Positions 6,396-14,350 of a stretch of 22,149 nucleotides of DNA are shown here, one piece after another (position 1 is the stretch's first letter; each line of letters opens with the position of its first letter). Source of the stretch: a virus; IMG/VR virus record IMGVR_UViG_3300031885_003399, positions 1 through 22,149 of that record. The stretch is one strand, 5' to 3'. Position numbers and translations under genes: made by a program. The notes beneath the pieces are model-generated. The model had not been told where the DNA came from. It worked only from the letters and a program-made list of their open reading frames with translations, and did not search any database.

Positions 6396-6959
6396 TTACA
6401 TAAAGAACAGAACATAAACCAAAAGTGCTGCTAGCATTGCGCTGGAAACCCACAAGACTTTTCCCATCCAATCTGAATTTGCGGCATCGCCTTCTACTTT
6501 GTCAGCAACAATGTCTTGCATCGTTACATTTCCAGATTGCATTGGAGCATCTGAATTTAAAGCCCTGGCGACTGCCATGAAACCTTCGGTGAAAGTGCGT
6601 TGCATGTCTTCTTGAGTCACAAAACAATCACAATCTTCTTTGGCTCCCAAAGCAGCTACAGAAGCATTTGTTTGAATGTGTTCTCGTAATTCCATTTTGG
6701 CTTCTGGAGCTAGGCTTTCGACTCTTCGCTCCACAACCTCGCCCGTTACTTCGTCAACACTTTCGATTTCTCGACGAACTACGATTGGCTTCTTGGTTTC
6801 AACAATTCTTTGAGCTAGATGTTTTTCAATCTTAGGCTCAACATGAATTTCTGTGACAATTGTGCTTTCGCCACTAGTTGGATCAGCAGTTTCCTGAACA
6901 ATTTTGTCGGCTTTGCGACCATCTTCCAGATGAATTAAGTGTTTTTTCATATCTTCCAT
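6396..6959 (-). CDS. Tail-anchored membrane protein, 187 aa, unknown function
   Basis: The start at 6959 (MEDMKKHLIHLED) is chosen over an upstream in-frame ATG because AAAGGGAG lies eight bases before it. Residues 1-165 are soluble and strongly charged, with many E-V-E/R-R-E patterns around 55-85 (VVRREIESVDEVTGEVVERR). A CDC motif lies at 110-112. Residues about 167-187 form a single C-terminal hydrophobic helix (VLWVSSAMLAALLVYVLFFM), so it should be tail-anchored with the bulk in the cytoplasm. No family is recognised. It has its own CTATATAT box about 25 bases upstream and is the last sizeable gene of the minus-strand run. Confidence 0.7.
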   Translation of the reverse strand: MEDMKKHLIHLEDGRKADKIVQETADPTSGESTIVTEIHVEPKIEKHLAQRIVETKKPIVVRREIESVDEVTGEVVERRVESLAPEAKMELREHIQTNASVAALGAKEDCDCFVTQEDMQRTFTEGFMAVARALNSDAPMQSGNVTMQDIVADKVEGDAANSDWMGKVLWVSSAMLAALLVYVLFFM

Positions 6960-6983
6960 TTTAATAACTCCCTTTATGATAAA

Positions 6984-6991
6984 ATATATAG
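6984..6991 (-). promoter_or_regulatory. CTATATAT promoter-like box upstream of the tail-anchored protein
   Basis: A variant of the recurring octamer reads toward the gene starting at 6959, about 25 bases from its start codon and upstream of a strong AAAGGGAG site. Confidence 0.4.
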
Positions 6992-7043
6992 TTAACGTCA
7001 CCAACAAATTCAATCTATTTTGAACAACTTAATAGCCGAATTA

Positions 7044-7934
7044 TCAAGGTGTGATAAGATCTCCTGATTGTAGCACATAAGGAAATTCTGTAACCTCGCT
7101 GGGTAGCACATTTGTACTGACATATGTATATGTAGTTTTCTTGGCAAAATCTCCAACTAAAGCTCCCGCTGGATACTGGATAGACTCAGTAACTCTAGGA
7201 GGCGTGTTGGAATCATAAGTGTTCTTGGTAAATTGGAAAATACCAGCACGACCACGAAGTAACTCCCAATCCTCCGGTACGCTTGCTGAAGCGTAGCCTA
7301 AAGAATTGCCGTTAAAATCAACGGCACCATTAATCAACAAAGCATCAACATTGCTGCCGGAAGGAGATAGCTTGATCAACATGTTTTGACTGTCATCATA
7401 GGTAAACCTATTAGCCACAGTATGTCGCTCGAAATACGATGGAAGAGCAGCAACACCGGCTCTAACATTAAAGCCAATGGCCGCTTCCGCAGCCCCATTC
7501 TTGATGTAAAATCTACATCGTTCTACGGGCATTTTTTGCTCTATTTGAATTCTCTTTTTGCCACTGGCAAATGGAGAGCTTTTTGTGCTGGCTAAAAATT
7601 TACCACTGAATGTTTCATCAGCATTTAAATTGGCTATAATTTCTTCAGCAGTAACAGCAGATGTAGAACCCGCTCCCGTTCTTACATTTACTACGATATC
7701 AGTCCAGTTTTTAAAAGAACCGTCTATAGCAAAAGAAATTGTCAAATTAGCCTTGGATACACTTGATCCATCAGTACCAGACAAATCATAAGGTGGTTCC
7801 TTCCAAGCAACTACAAGTGAATCGCCACGACCAGAATTGCCACGACACTTAAATGTAGGGGAGTGTTGTCTGTCTCCAAGAACCAAATTGCCCTGAAATT
7901 CCGCCGTAAATACATTTTGAAAAAAATATGCCAT
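7044..7934 (-). CDS. Probable virion structural protein, 296 aa
   Basis: The protein is beta-rich, without signal peptide or membrane helices. It starts MAYFFQNVFTAEFQGNLVLG and has many glycine/serine/asparagine-rich loops, a NLTISFAIDGSFKNWTDIVV strand pattern, a helix AEEIIANLNADETF, and a C-terminal half of alternating strands. This composition is typical of phage head-decoration, tail or baseplate proteins, and I have a weak impression of similarity to structural proteins of large phages. Expression signals are strong: AAAGGAAG seven bases before the ATG, a 5' hairpin, and a T4-late-like TCTAAATA box about 63 bases upstream. An abundant late product is the best reading; the exact virion part is not known. 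Confidence 0.5.
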   Translation of the reverse strand: MAYFFQNVFTAEFQGNLVLGDRQHSPTFKCRGNSGRGDSLVVAWKEPPYDLSGTDGSSVSKANLTISFAIDGSFKNWTDIVVNVRTGAGSTSAVTAEEIIANLNADETFSGKFLASTKSSPFASGKKRIQIEQKMPVERCRFYIKNGAAEAAIGFNVRAGVAALPSYFERHTVANRFTYDDSQNMLIKLSPSGSNVDALLINGAVDFNGNSLGYASASVPEDWELLRGRAGIFQFTKNTYDSNTPPRVTESIQYPAGALVGDFAKKTTYTYVSTNVLPSEVTEFPYVLQSGDLITP

Positions 7935-7961
7935 TGTCTTCCTTTAAATAATCGCTTAGAT

Positions 7962-7987
7962 GTGCCATCCTAAAAGGAATGTGGCAC
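7962..7987 (-). promoter_or_regulatory. 5'-leader hairpin of the structural-protein gene
   Basis: GTGCCA pairs with TGGCAC, and inside it TCCT pairs with AGGA across an AAA loop, with a three-base bulge on one side: ten base pairs in all. It lies a few bases downstream of the TCTAAATA box and upstream of the ribosome-binding site, so it would be near the 5' end of the mRNA. A stabilising or translational role is inferred. There is no T-run to make it a terminator. Confidence 0.5.
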
Positions 7988-7996
7988 CATGTAAAC

Positions 7997-8004
7997 TATT
8001 TAGA
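7997..8004 (-). promoter_or_regulatory. T4-late-like promoter box TCTAAATA
   Basis: The minus strand reads TCTAAATA, one base from the T4 late consensus TATAAATA. It sits in the only sizeable gap (95 bases) inside the minus-strand gene run and upstream of the presumed structural gene. Function is inferred. Confidence 0.4.
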
Positions 8005-8029
8005 GTAAGACAATGACATTTTTTAAAAA

Positions 8030-8356
8030 TTAAGCTCCGTAACGAATCAATTCCTTCAAACTACTGCGAACTAATGTGGTGCTACGTAAGCCATTAGGCT
8101 TAATCCAATAATTGCGACGTAATACACGTCGCTTGTCAATTTGGCCAATTTTGGCAATACGATCTCGTCGATAACTCTTAATAGGGGCATTTTTGCAAGA
8201 TCTAACCCTAGAACCCTCTCGCAACTCATACCCAGTAATCTTTTTATCATCAGATTCAATGATAATTATCGTTCTGCGGACAGGATGCGTGTGATTGCCT
8301 TTATAAAAAAACCGTGCTACAGGACGATTGTCGGCAAAAGTATACTTCTCACTCAT
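8030..8356 (-). CDS. Small WYL-domain-like protein, 108 aa
   Basis: The start at 8356 (MSEKYTFADNRPV) is chosen because AAGGAG lies seven bases upstream. A frame extending to 8392 would overlap the upstream gene more. The core VRRTIIIIESDDKKITGYEL followed by REGSRVRSCKNAPIKSYRRDRIAKI has the rhythm of a WYL domain: a strand, a turn, a G-Y/W-x-L strand, then basic residues and RI. WYL domains bind nucleic acids or ligands in bacterial regulators and defence proteins, normally with a helix-turn-helix that is absent here. The C-terminus is very basic (RRVLRRNYWIK). Overlap with the glycosyltransferase gene (AATGAGTGA) implies coupled translation. A nucleic-acid-binding role is inferred. Confidence 0.5.
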   Translation of the reverse strand: MSEKYTFADNRPVARFFYKGNHTHPVRRTIIIIESDDKKITGYELREGSRVRSCKNAPIKSYRRDRIAKIGQIDKRRVLRRNYWIKPNGLRSTTLVRSSLKELIRYGA

Positions 8357-9953
8357 TATATTCTCCTTTTTGTGATGCTTGAATATTACCAATTTTAATT
8401 TCTTTGATCAATGCCAATTTTACTTTGTTTATAACATATTCCCAATCATTAATATTCTTTTGCCTAAACAATCGCATAGATTTAAACCAAGGTGTTGTGG
8501 TTTTATGCAAACCCCATCTCCACTCACCATCAACATTCAATAAAGTCCATGTTGGCACGCCCAAAGAACCAGCCAACAATGCCACAGAAGTATCCACACT
8601 TACAATTAAATCCATGCTAACCAAAGCATTGGCCGTATCACAATAATTATTAAAACCAGAGCCCAAATCTACAATATCCATATTATCTGGATTATCGGCA
8701 AAATCCTCCCAATGATTTATTCTAGGGTAATATTTTTTGCTTTTGTCCTTTTGAAAACTAAACAATTTTACCCCAGGAATGTCATATAAAGGCTTGAAAA
8801 ACTTCAGAGGACAAGATCGCACAATATCCATGCTGTTGTCCGCATTGCCAGTCCAACATATGCCTATTTTTATAGCATCTCCAAAATCTAACTTCTTTGC
8901 CTTGAAAACAGGGGGGTCTGGTATGGGGACATCCAGTAAATATGGCAAACTCAACATCGATATGTGATAATCATGTGGCGGCAGAATTGGCTCGTTTTTC
9001 TGAGTAATTACAAACGTATCGGCAACAGATTGAAATAATTCGTCATGTTCTGGGAAAGTTTGAAGTATTATTTTTACTTTATACTTTTCCTTCAAAACAT
9101 TGACATATCTTACAAATTGAATGGCATCCCCGAAACCTTGTTCACAAAAAACTATTATGGTTTTATTGTCTAATGATTGCCCGGTCCATTTTTTAGTAGG
9201 ATTAAAAAGACGGCAAATTGTATGAAAATTTTCATAAATGTTTAATCGATTTTCATATCCTTCCCAACCTAATTTCATTTTGCCAAGATAAAAATAATTA
9301 AATGCATCTCTAGCTTTGGCCCTAGAAAAATTAGGCTGAATTGCCAAAGCCTGTTTACAATACTTGGCAGAGTCCTTCAAGCTGGTGTTTGATAGACATG
9401 CTAATAAAAACCATGCATAATGATTTTTGGAACAAACATTAATGCTTTTTTCAAAACATAATTTTGCATTTTCAACATAACCTAAATATACAAATTGATT
9501 CCCTAAAAAAATATACAAATTGGAATCTAATGGAGATAATCGCAAAGCATTCTGAAAATGATCAATTGCTTTGTTGAAATTACCTAGTGCCGAATGGACT
9601 ATGGCAATTACCGTGTGATCAAAAGAGGTTTCAGGCTTGAAATGCTGCAAAATGCCATCGAAATTGCCACCCAAATTGCCACCCAAAGTTGGCACATTCA
9701 ATAATTTATACAATTTTTCATTGGTCAGATTTACTTTTAGTAACTCCGATACCACCATTTCTGCTTCTAAATACCCCCTGTTTAAAAACAAGTGGCGAGC
9801 AGCAATTAACAACAAAAACGGCTTTAATTCTTGAAACGTTTGAGCATCATCTAAATCTAATGCAATTAATTTATTGGATATTTCTTCTATTTCAATTAAA
9901 TTAACATTAGCGATAGCTTTTATTAACGTATTCTGCGAGGAGGCTTTGGGCAT
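8349..9953 (-). CDS. TPR-linked GT9-type glycosyltransferase
   Basis: The N-terminal third is helical, with tetratricopeptide repeats at about residues 113-205 (for example FNKAIDHFQNALRLSPLDSN). The second half is a heptosyltransferase-like fold with EQGFGDAIQFVRY (271-283), KIGICWTGN (362-370) and VSVDTSVALLAGSLGVPTWT (451-470). These are the glycine-rich, phosphate-contacting and sugar-nucleotide-site motifs of GT9/TPR-GT proteins. It probably transfers a sugar to a host surface glycan or phage protein; donor and acceptor are unknown. The start is uncertain: 9953 (MPKASS) keeps overlap with the CYTH gene to 47 bases, while 9962 or 10010 are alternatives, all without a Shine-Dalgarno. A tandem 12-bp repeat (AAATTGCCACCC twice, near 9660-9683) encodes GGNLGGN. 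Confidence 0.75.
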   Translation of the reverse strand: MPKASSQNTLIKAIANVNLIEIEEISNKLIALDLDDAQTFQELKPFLLLIAARHLFLNRGYLEAEMVVSELLKVNLTNEKLYKLLNVPTLGGNLGGNFDGILQHFKPETSFDHTVIAIVHSALGNFNKAIDHFQNALRLSPLDSNLYIFLGNQFVYLGYVENAKLCFEKSINVCSKNHYAWFLLACLSNTSLKDSAKYCKQALAIQPNFSRAKARDAFNYFYLGKMKLGWEGYENRLNIYENFHTICRLFNPTKKWTGQSLDNKTIIVFCEQGFGDAIQFVRYVNVLKEKYKVKIILQTFPEHDELFQSVADTFVITQKNEPILPPHDYHISMLSLPYLLDVPIPDPPVFKAKKLDFGDAIKIGICWTGNADNSMDIVRSCPLKFFKPLYDIPGVKLFSFQKDKSKKYYPRINHWEDFADNPDNMDIVDLGSGFNNYCDTANALVSMDLIVSVDTSVALLAGSLGVPTWTLLNVDGEWRWGLHKTTTPWFKSMRLFRQKNINDWEYVINKVKLALIKEIKIGNIQASQKGEYNE

Positions 9954-10449
9954 ATTTAACATCGGCAATTTTCTTGCTAGCGAATTTATCATCAGTGCTT
10001 GGCACCGCATAGATCAAATGATCTGAGATCATATGTGGAATGAAATTCGGCTGAGTCATGCCCTCTGGCATTTCATGCTCGGCAATCACAATATACGTTT
10101 CATGATTGTGATCCTTAAAAGCATCAACCTCCCAGCCATATTTGTTGCCTTCGGCATCCTTAACAACAACGTCATAACGAATTTTTTCTAATCGATTACA
10201 AGCAATCGACCACAAATCCTCAAAATCCCGTTCATCCAATTTCTTCTCAACTTCAATCACCCTGTTTTTAGCCTTTTGCTTAAAAGTCATTTCAAAACGA
10301 GTGTTGTTGGTCTCTCTAATTCTAAGAGACATACCTTTAGTAAAAGCCAAATAACCTTGACGAATATGTCTTGTGCCATGTGCCAATAATTTGGCTTCAT
10401 GCTCAGCTTCTAAAGTCAACAAGTATTTCAATTCATTTTCTGTCGGCAT
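9907..10449 (-). CDS. CYTH-domain protein (triphosphate tunnel metalloenzyme-like)
   Basis: The N-terminus MPTENELKYLL contains the defining ExExK motif (Glu4, Glu6, Lys8). It is followed by the alternating charged strands of the tunnel: SLRIRETNNTRFEMTFKQK, VIEVEKKL, YGWEVDAF and IVIAEHEMPEG. Length (180 residues) fits bacterial single-domain CYTH proteins, which hydrolyse inorganic triphosphate or other polyphosphorylated substrates using Mg or Mn; some members are class IV adenylyl cyclases. AGGA lies nine bases before the ATG. The gene begins one base after the ferritin-like gene ends, and its 3' end overlaps the glycosyltransferase gene. A role in nucleotide or polyphosphate metabolism during infection is inferred. 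Confidence 0.82.
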   Translation of the reverse strand: MPTENELKYLLTLEAEHEAKLLAHGTRHIRQGYLAFTKGMSLRIRETNNTRFEMTFKQKAKNRVIEVEKKLDERDFEDLWSIACNRLEKIRYDVVVKDAEGNKYGWEVDAFKDHNHETYIVIAEHEMPEGMTQPNFIPHMISDHLIYAVPSTDDKFASKKIADVKYAQSLLAEYVNKSYR

Positions 10450-10450
10450 T

Positions 10451-10897
10451 TTAATATCCTAAAAGTTCACGAATGTGATCAACTGCTTTACGACTATCAA
10501 GAATCTGATCTTCTAGAAAAATATGGATGTAACGACCATCAATCTTATCCTGACCGCCGTTTGCCTCCAACGCCTCGGCATCATCCATGCGATCCACATA
10601 ATTAGACACAACGGTCTCTTCCAACATCAATGCCTGGGTCAACAACTCTTCTGGAGTGTTGGCCTCAGAGGGAAAATCGGCAACTTCTTTCGTAGGATTG
10701 CCGCCCAAACCACAAATCAATTTGCCAAACTCAACAATATGCTCCATCTCACCAGCAGCTTCCTTCAAAAAGAACTCTTGAAATTCTTCTCGATGCAAAC
10801 CTTGAACACGAATGGCAGCATTGATGTAAAAATGCCAATGAGAATACTCATTCGATAAATCATTGTTCAACTTGGCAACTAATTGATCATGCGTCAT
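10451..10897 (-). CDS. Ferritin-like diiron protein
   Basis: The 148-residue protein is all-helical with four helices. Candidate iron ligands are Glu17 in NNDLSNEYSH, Glu50 and His53 in EAAGEMEHIVEF, Glu93 or 94 in LMLEETVVSNY, and Glu129 in IFLEDQILDS. The Glu...ExxH...Glu...Glu order is that of bacterioferritin or Dps-like four-helix bundles; the final helix has Asp134 where ExxH is usual, so the second iron site may be altered. Possible roles are iron storage or protection of DNA from peroxide. AAGGAG lies seven bases before the ATG. It is translated just ahead of the CYTH gene in the same operon. Confidence 0.78.
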   Translation of the reverse strand: MTHDQLVAKLNNDLSNEYSHWHFYINAAIRVQGLHREEFQEFFLKEAAGEMEHIVEFGKLICGLGGNPTKEVADFPSEANTPEELLTQALMLEETVVSNYVDRMDDAEALEANGGQDKIDGRYIHIFLEDQILDSRKAVDHIRELLGY

Positions 10898-10962
10898 TTT
10901 AAACTCCTTGCTGTTTAGAAAAGCTAATTATATGAAAAAACAAATTACTTACAAGATCAATT

Positions 10963-12108
10963 TTAATCATGTCTGTGATATTTGTGGATAAAAAATTCTA
11001 CGCCTGGATGACCGTGGTCGTGCGTAACTTCCATTTCTTGGAAACCAGCATAATTAAAAAACGGACGACTATCAGCATTAGCAACCTTCCAAGATAATTC
11101 AAATGCATATCGTGCAATTTGCTCAATCCCTTGGTAGTTCAATTTATCAGCCGTATCGTCTGGCGTGTGATACGCATCATGCATGCCAGTGTGCATAAAC
11201 GCTACTGGTATATGTTTATTGTAAAAACTAGCATGGTCGCTACCCGAACGTCCTTGTGTTGTTATTCTTTTTGCAAAAGAATATTTTTGATTTAATTCAT
11301 CAATAAATTTTGTGACTTCTGCCGAGCTATCGCCAGCATTAAATCCAACAGAATATTTGCCTTTACCCAAATAACCAATCATATCAAAATTCAACATAAA
11401 TACATGGGCTTTAATATCAGGAGCCTCAAGCGGGAAAGTAGGATGATTACAATAATATTGACTGCCTATCAATCCCATTTCTTCGGCAGAATAACTTTGA
11501 AACAAAACAGTTCTTTTGGGTTTCAATTTAGAAAATGCTTTAGCAATTTCCAATAATGCTACCGTGCCACTGGCATTGTCGTCCGCACCAGGATGAACTT
11601 CTCGTCGATTAGGAGTTACCGACATCTCTGGACCATAACCAATATGATCCATATGAGCCCCAATAACTACTATTTCATTTGGTTTTTCACTGCCGATAAT
11701 ACATGCAATTATATTTTGAGTAAAATCAACACCCGTTTCATTTTTTGGACCAGGATTCATACGATTAATTTTAAATCTTTGAAATTCTGTGACTAATCCA
11801 TAAGATTCAAATTTATTTTTTATAAATTCCGCAGCTTGAATATTTCCCTGCTTGCCCGGCATCCGACCCTCTAATTCATTAGATGCCAAATAAACAAGAT
11901 TCTTTGTTAGTTCTGATTCAACAATAGAATTTAAAGCATCTTCAAACGTCGGAACAGGTGCAACAGGCTTCAATGGAATTGGATCATGATGGGATATTTC
12001 AGGTCTAATATCAGACGATAATGGCGGCGACACATTTTTAAGCTTATATGCAATCGCAACGGATAAACCTAATATCAACACTACAGGAATTAATTTTTGA
12101 TTATTCAT
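10963..12108 (-). CDS. M28-family zinc aminopeptidase/carboxypeptidase-like exopeptidase, anchored or exported
   Basis: The N-terminus has a signal-anchor (KLIPVVLILGLSVAIAY, residues 5-21) and a proline-rich linker. The M28 metal site is complete: His152 (GAHMDHIG), bridging Asp176 (PGADDNASG), catalytic Glu209 and ligand Glu210 (SYSAEEMGLIGS), Asp242 (LNFDMIG) and His314 (HDAYHTPDDTAD). The length (381) fits the family. The last 20 residues are unusually His-rich (HDHGHP and HKYHRHD), perhaps for metal capture. It probably cleaves amino-terminal residues from peptides in the periplasm or outside the cell. No Shine-Dalgarno is visible before the ATG. It diverges from the terminase gene across 56 bases and is the first gene of the minus-strand run. 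Confidence 0.85.
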   Translation of the reverse strand: MNNQKLIPVVLILGLSVAIAYKLKNVSPPLSSDIRPEISHHDPIPLKPVAPVPTFEDALNSIVESELTKNLVYLASNELEGRMPGKQGNIQAAEFIKNKFESYGLVTEFQRFKINRMNPGPKNETGVDFTQNIIACIIGSEKPNEIVVIGAHMDHIGYGPEMSVTPNRREVHPGADDNASGTVALLEIAKAFSKLKPKRTVLFQSYSAEEMGLIGSQYYCNHPTFPLEAPDIKAHVFMLNFDMIGYLGKGKYSVGFNAGDSSAEVTKFIDELNQKYSFAKRITTQGRSGSDHASFYNKHIPVAFMHTGMHDAYHTPDDTADKLNYQGIEQIARYAFELSWKVANADSRPFFNYAGFQEMEVTHDHGHPGVEFFIHKYHRHD

Positions 12109-12129
12109 AATTATAAAATAGTTAAAAAT

Positions 12130-12137
12130 CTATATAA
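12130..12137 (+). promoter_or_regulatory. CTATATAA promoter-like box upstream of terminase
   Basis: An exact copy of the recurring octamer lies 27 bases before the terminase ATG; extended, it reads TATATAAATTA, close to the T4 late box. The ribosome-binding site that follows is weak (AGAAAGA). Confidence 0.5.
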
Positions 12138-12144
12138 ATTAGGT

Positions 12145-12152
12145 CAATATAG
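12145..12152 (-). promoter_or_regulatory. CTATATTG promoter-like box upstream of the M28 peptidase
   Basis: A minus-strand variant of the same motif lies 36 bases from the M28 peptidase start codon. With the terminase box at 12130 it makes an overlapping divergent pair. Confidence 0.35.
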
Positions 12153-12164
12153 AAAGAATCAGAT

Positions 12165-14051
12165 ATGGATAACACAATACAAGACGAAAGTCAAGATGGA
12201 AAAACAAGTATATTTCGTTCAAATCCCAGAAAAGAAATCCCTGTGCCAAAAATAAAATTTGAAGAATTTTGGCAACTATTCGATACCGTCGAAGAATTAA
12301 TGGATACCAGCGAATGGCGAGACATATATTCTAATTATTATGATTTCGAAGGCCCAGAAAAAGATATCAGAATCAGCGAAACCGCCGAAGAAATCGAAGC
12401 CTATGATTCTAAACAACAAACACAAGAAATAATTAAATGCATGAATAGCTTCGCCTATTTCTGCATCAAATACGGAAGAATTAACCATCCAATCGCCGGG
12501 CTCATCCCAATGATCCCATATTCTTACCAAAAAAGAGTGATCAATTGCTATGGCAAAAATAGATTCAACATTCTAAGCAAATTCCGACAGGGAGGATTAA
12601 CCACAATCTCCGTTATGTGGGCTTTATGGAGATGCCTGTTTCAAACCGGACAAAGAATCATGGTCGTGTCCAAAACAGATCGTGAAGCTATCGCCGCTGG
12701 CGAAGTTGCCAAAACTGCTATGGAACGATTGCCATCTTGGCTAAAACCAGAAACAGATAAATGCAACGAACACGAAAAGCAATTCAAAACCACAAGCTCC
12801 GTCCTCTGGTTCTATACCGTAGAAGCCGCTCGTGGTAAATCCATTACCATTTTAATTATCGATGAGGCCGCATTCATCAATGATATGCACACCCATTGGA
12901 AAGCCCTTTACCCAGTTCTTTCAACGGGTGGTGCCTGCGAAGTCGTCTCCACCGTTAATGGTTTGGGTAATTGGTACGAAGAAACCTATCACGAAGCCGA
13001 AGCCGGAAAAAATCCTTTTAATATCATCGAATTAGATTACTGGGAACATCCACTCTATAACGATCCAAAATGGATCGCAGATACCAGAGCCATTTTAAGC
13101 GAAAAAGGCTGGAAACAGGAAATCGAACGTGACTTTCTAAGCTCCGGTGATACTTGGATTAATGGCGGAATCCTAACAACATTAACCAACTCCACCCGAG
13201 ATAACGCCCCTAGAAGACAACAATTTGAAAAATGGCGAAATAAAGACTCAGATAGAAAACATGTCTGGGATGAAGGTGCCCTCTGGATCTGGAAAGAACC
13301 AGCCGATGGACATGAATATATCCTAGCAGCAGATTGTGCCGAAGGCGTCGGCGATACTGGTGATAATAATTGTGCCGAAATCATCGATCAAAGCACACTA
13401 GAACAAGTTGCAGAATTTTATAGCAATACCATCTCCCCACATATCTTCGCACAAACATTAAACCACCTTGGATATTACTACAACAATGCCTTAATCGTTG
13501 TTGAAAATGCTAGCCAAGGTTCCGCAGTACTAAGCACATTGCAACATGATCTAGCCTATGAACATCTATATTACGAAGACAACAAACAAGAAAGCGCCGG
13601 TATAAAAACAACCAAAAATAGAAGACCATTATTCCTGCAATCTCTGCAACAAAGACTGCTAAACGGCACACTTCATGTCAATAGCCCAAGATTAGTCACA
13701 GAATTAAGCACATTTATATTCAACCCCATTACAAAAAAACCAGAAGCAAGACGTGGAAAACATGATGATGCTATCATGGCTCTAGCACTAGCTTTATATG
13801 TTAGAGATTATCAAATGAGAGGCATTCCAATCGGAGCAGATATGCCAGATGAAATGCTTCAAATTTTCAAGAGCGAAGTTTATGAAGATATCAGAAAAGA
13901 AATATTAGACAACGATTGTATAGAAGATTTCTTAAAAGCTGAAGATGCTGACGAATTTACTATGTTAACAGAGTTTGAAAAAATGATGCCAACAGAAGGC
14001 ACACGATTCAAAAGAAAAAATGATAGCTTCTTAAGAGAATTTGGATTTTAA
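12165..14051 (+). CDS. Terminase large subunit, T4 gp17-like
   Basis: The 628-residue protein is the DNA-packaging motor. Its ATPase half has a Walker A-type loop SKFRQGGLTT (138-147), a Walker B ILIIDEAAF (229-237, Asp233 and catalytic Glu234), and a coupling motif STVNGLGNW (262-270). The nuclease half has AADCAEG (Asp390), VVENAS (Glu447) and KHDDAIMALA (Asp534), the acidic triad of the RNase H-like fold that cuts the concatemer. It acts at the portal vertex during head filling. The promoter-like box 27 bases upstream and the gene order toward portal support the call. The loop variant RQGGLTT rather than the classical GKT/S form is usual for this T4-type lineage. Confidence 0.95.
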   Translation: MDNTIQDESQDGKTSIFRSNPRKEIPVPKIKFEEFWQLFDTVEELMDTSEWRDIYSNYYDFEGPEKDIRISETAEEIEAYDSKQQTQEIIKCMNSFAYFCIKYGRINHPIAGLIPMIPYSYQKRVINCYGKNRFNILSKFRQGGLTTISVMWALWRCLFQTGQRIMVVSKTDREAIAAGEVAKTAMERLPSWLKPETDKCNEHEKQFKTTSSVLWFYTVEAARGKSITILIIDEAAFINDMHTHWKALYPVLSTGGACEVVSTVNGLGNWYEETYHEAEAGKNPFNIIELDYWEHPLYNDPKWIADTRAILSEKGWKQEIERDFLSSGDTWINGGILTTLTNSTRDNAPRRQQFEKWRNKDSDRKHVWDEGALWIWKEPADGHEYILAADCAEGVGDTGDNNCAEIIDQSTLEQVAEFYSNTISPHIFAQTLNHLGYYYNNALIVVENASQGSAVLSTLQHDLAYEHLYYEDNKQESAGIKTTKNRRPLFLQSLQQRLLNGTLHVNSPRLVTELSTFIFNPITKKPEARRGKHDDAIMALALALYVRDYQMRGIPIGADMPDEMLQIFKSEVYEDIRKEILDNDCIEDFLKAEDADEFTMLTEFEKMMPTEGTRFKRKNDSFLREFGF

Positions 14052-14053
14052 AT

Positions 14054-14350
14054 ATGGATGAACGATCTATAAAAATGGCCTTAAAAGCCGCAGAAGAAAG
14101 TGCAACCAAACAAGCAAAACTAGCCGTCAAAAGAGCTATGCGTAAAAATGCATCCCAAGATGACGAACAATCAATAATTCCCCAACAAACCGGACCCACA
14201 ATGGCCGAATTGTGGCTAAAGCAACTTGAGGATAATATCAGAAATTGCAAATCTCCTCAATTAGCCCTAAACGCCATCGAAGAATTAATCCAAATCGAAA
14301 AAAATAAACTAACCGAGAAGAAAGAACCCAAAAACGTACTGCTAGGATGA
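14054..14350 (+). CDS. Small helical protein after terminase, 98 aa
   Basis: The ATG is two bases after the terminase stop, so translation is coupled. The product is charged and helical throughout: residues 1-33 are basic/alanine-rich (AAEESATKQAKLAVKRAMRK), a short PQQTGP break follows, then LWLKQLEDNIRNC and a K/E-rich helix. No family is recognised. Position and size would allow a packaging accessory or small-terminase-like factor, but T4 gp16 normally precedes gp17 and no helix-turn-helix is evident. The 3' end overlaps the converging oxygenase gene by nine bases. Confidence 0.7.
   Translation: MDERSIKMALKAAEESATKQAKLAVKRAMRKNASQDDEQSIIPQQTGPTMAELWLKQLEDNIRNCKSPQLALNAIEELIQIEKNKLTEKKEPKNVLLG

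Noticed and set aside
6271-6471. 66-residue minus-strand frame in full length
   Set aside because: Most of its 5' part overlaps the tail-anchored protein gene in another frame; only the short 3' part after 6390 is kept, as a weak candidate.
13055-13384. Minus-strand frame inside the terminase gene
   Set aside because: It is a shadow of a strongly supported terminase reading frame, with no ribosome site or recognisable product.
14054-14350. Small terminase subunit
   Set aside because: Position after gp17 and lack of a visible DNA-binding motif do not support naming it; kept as a small helical protein.
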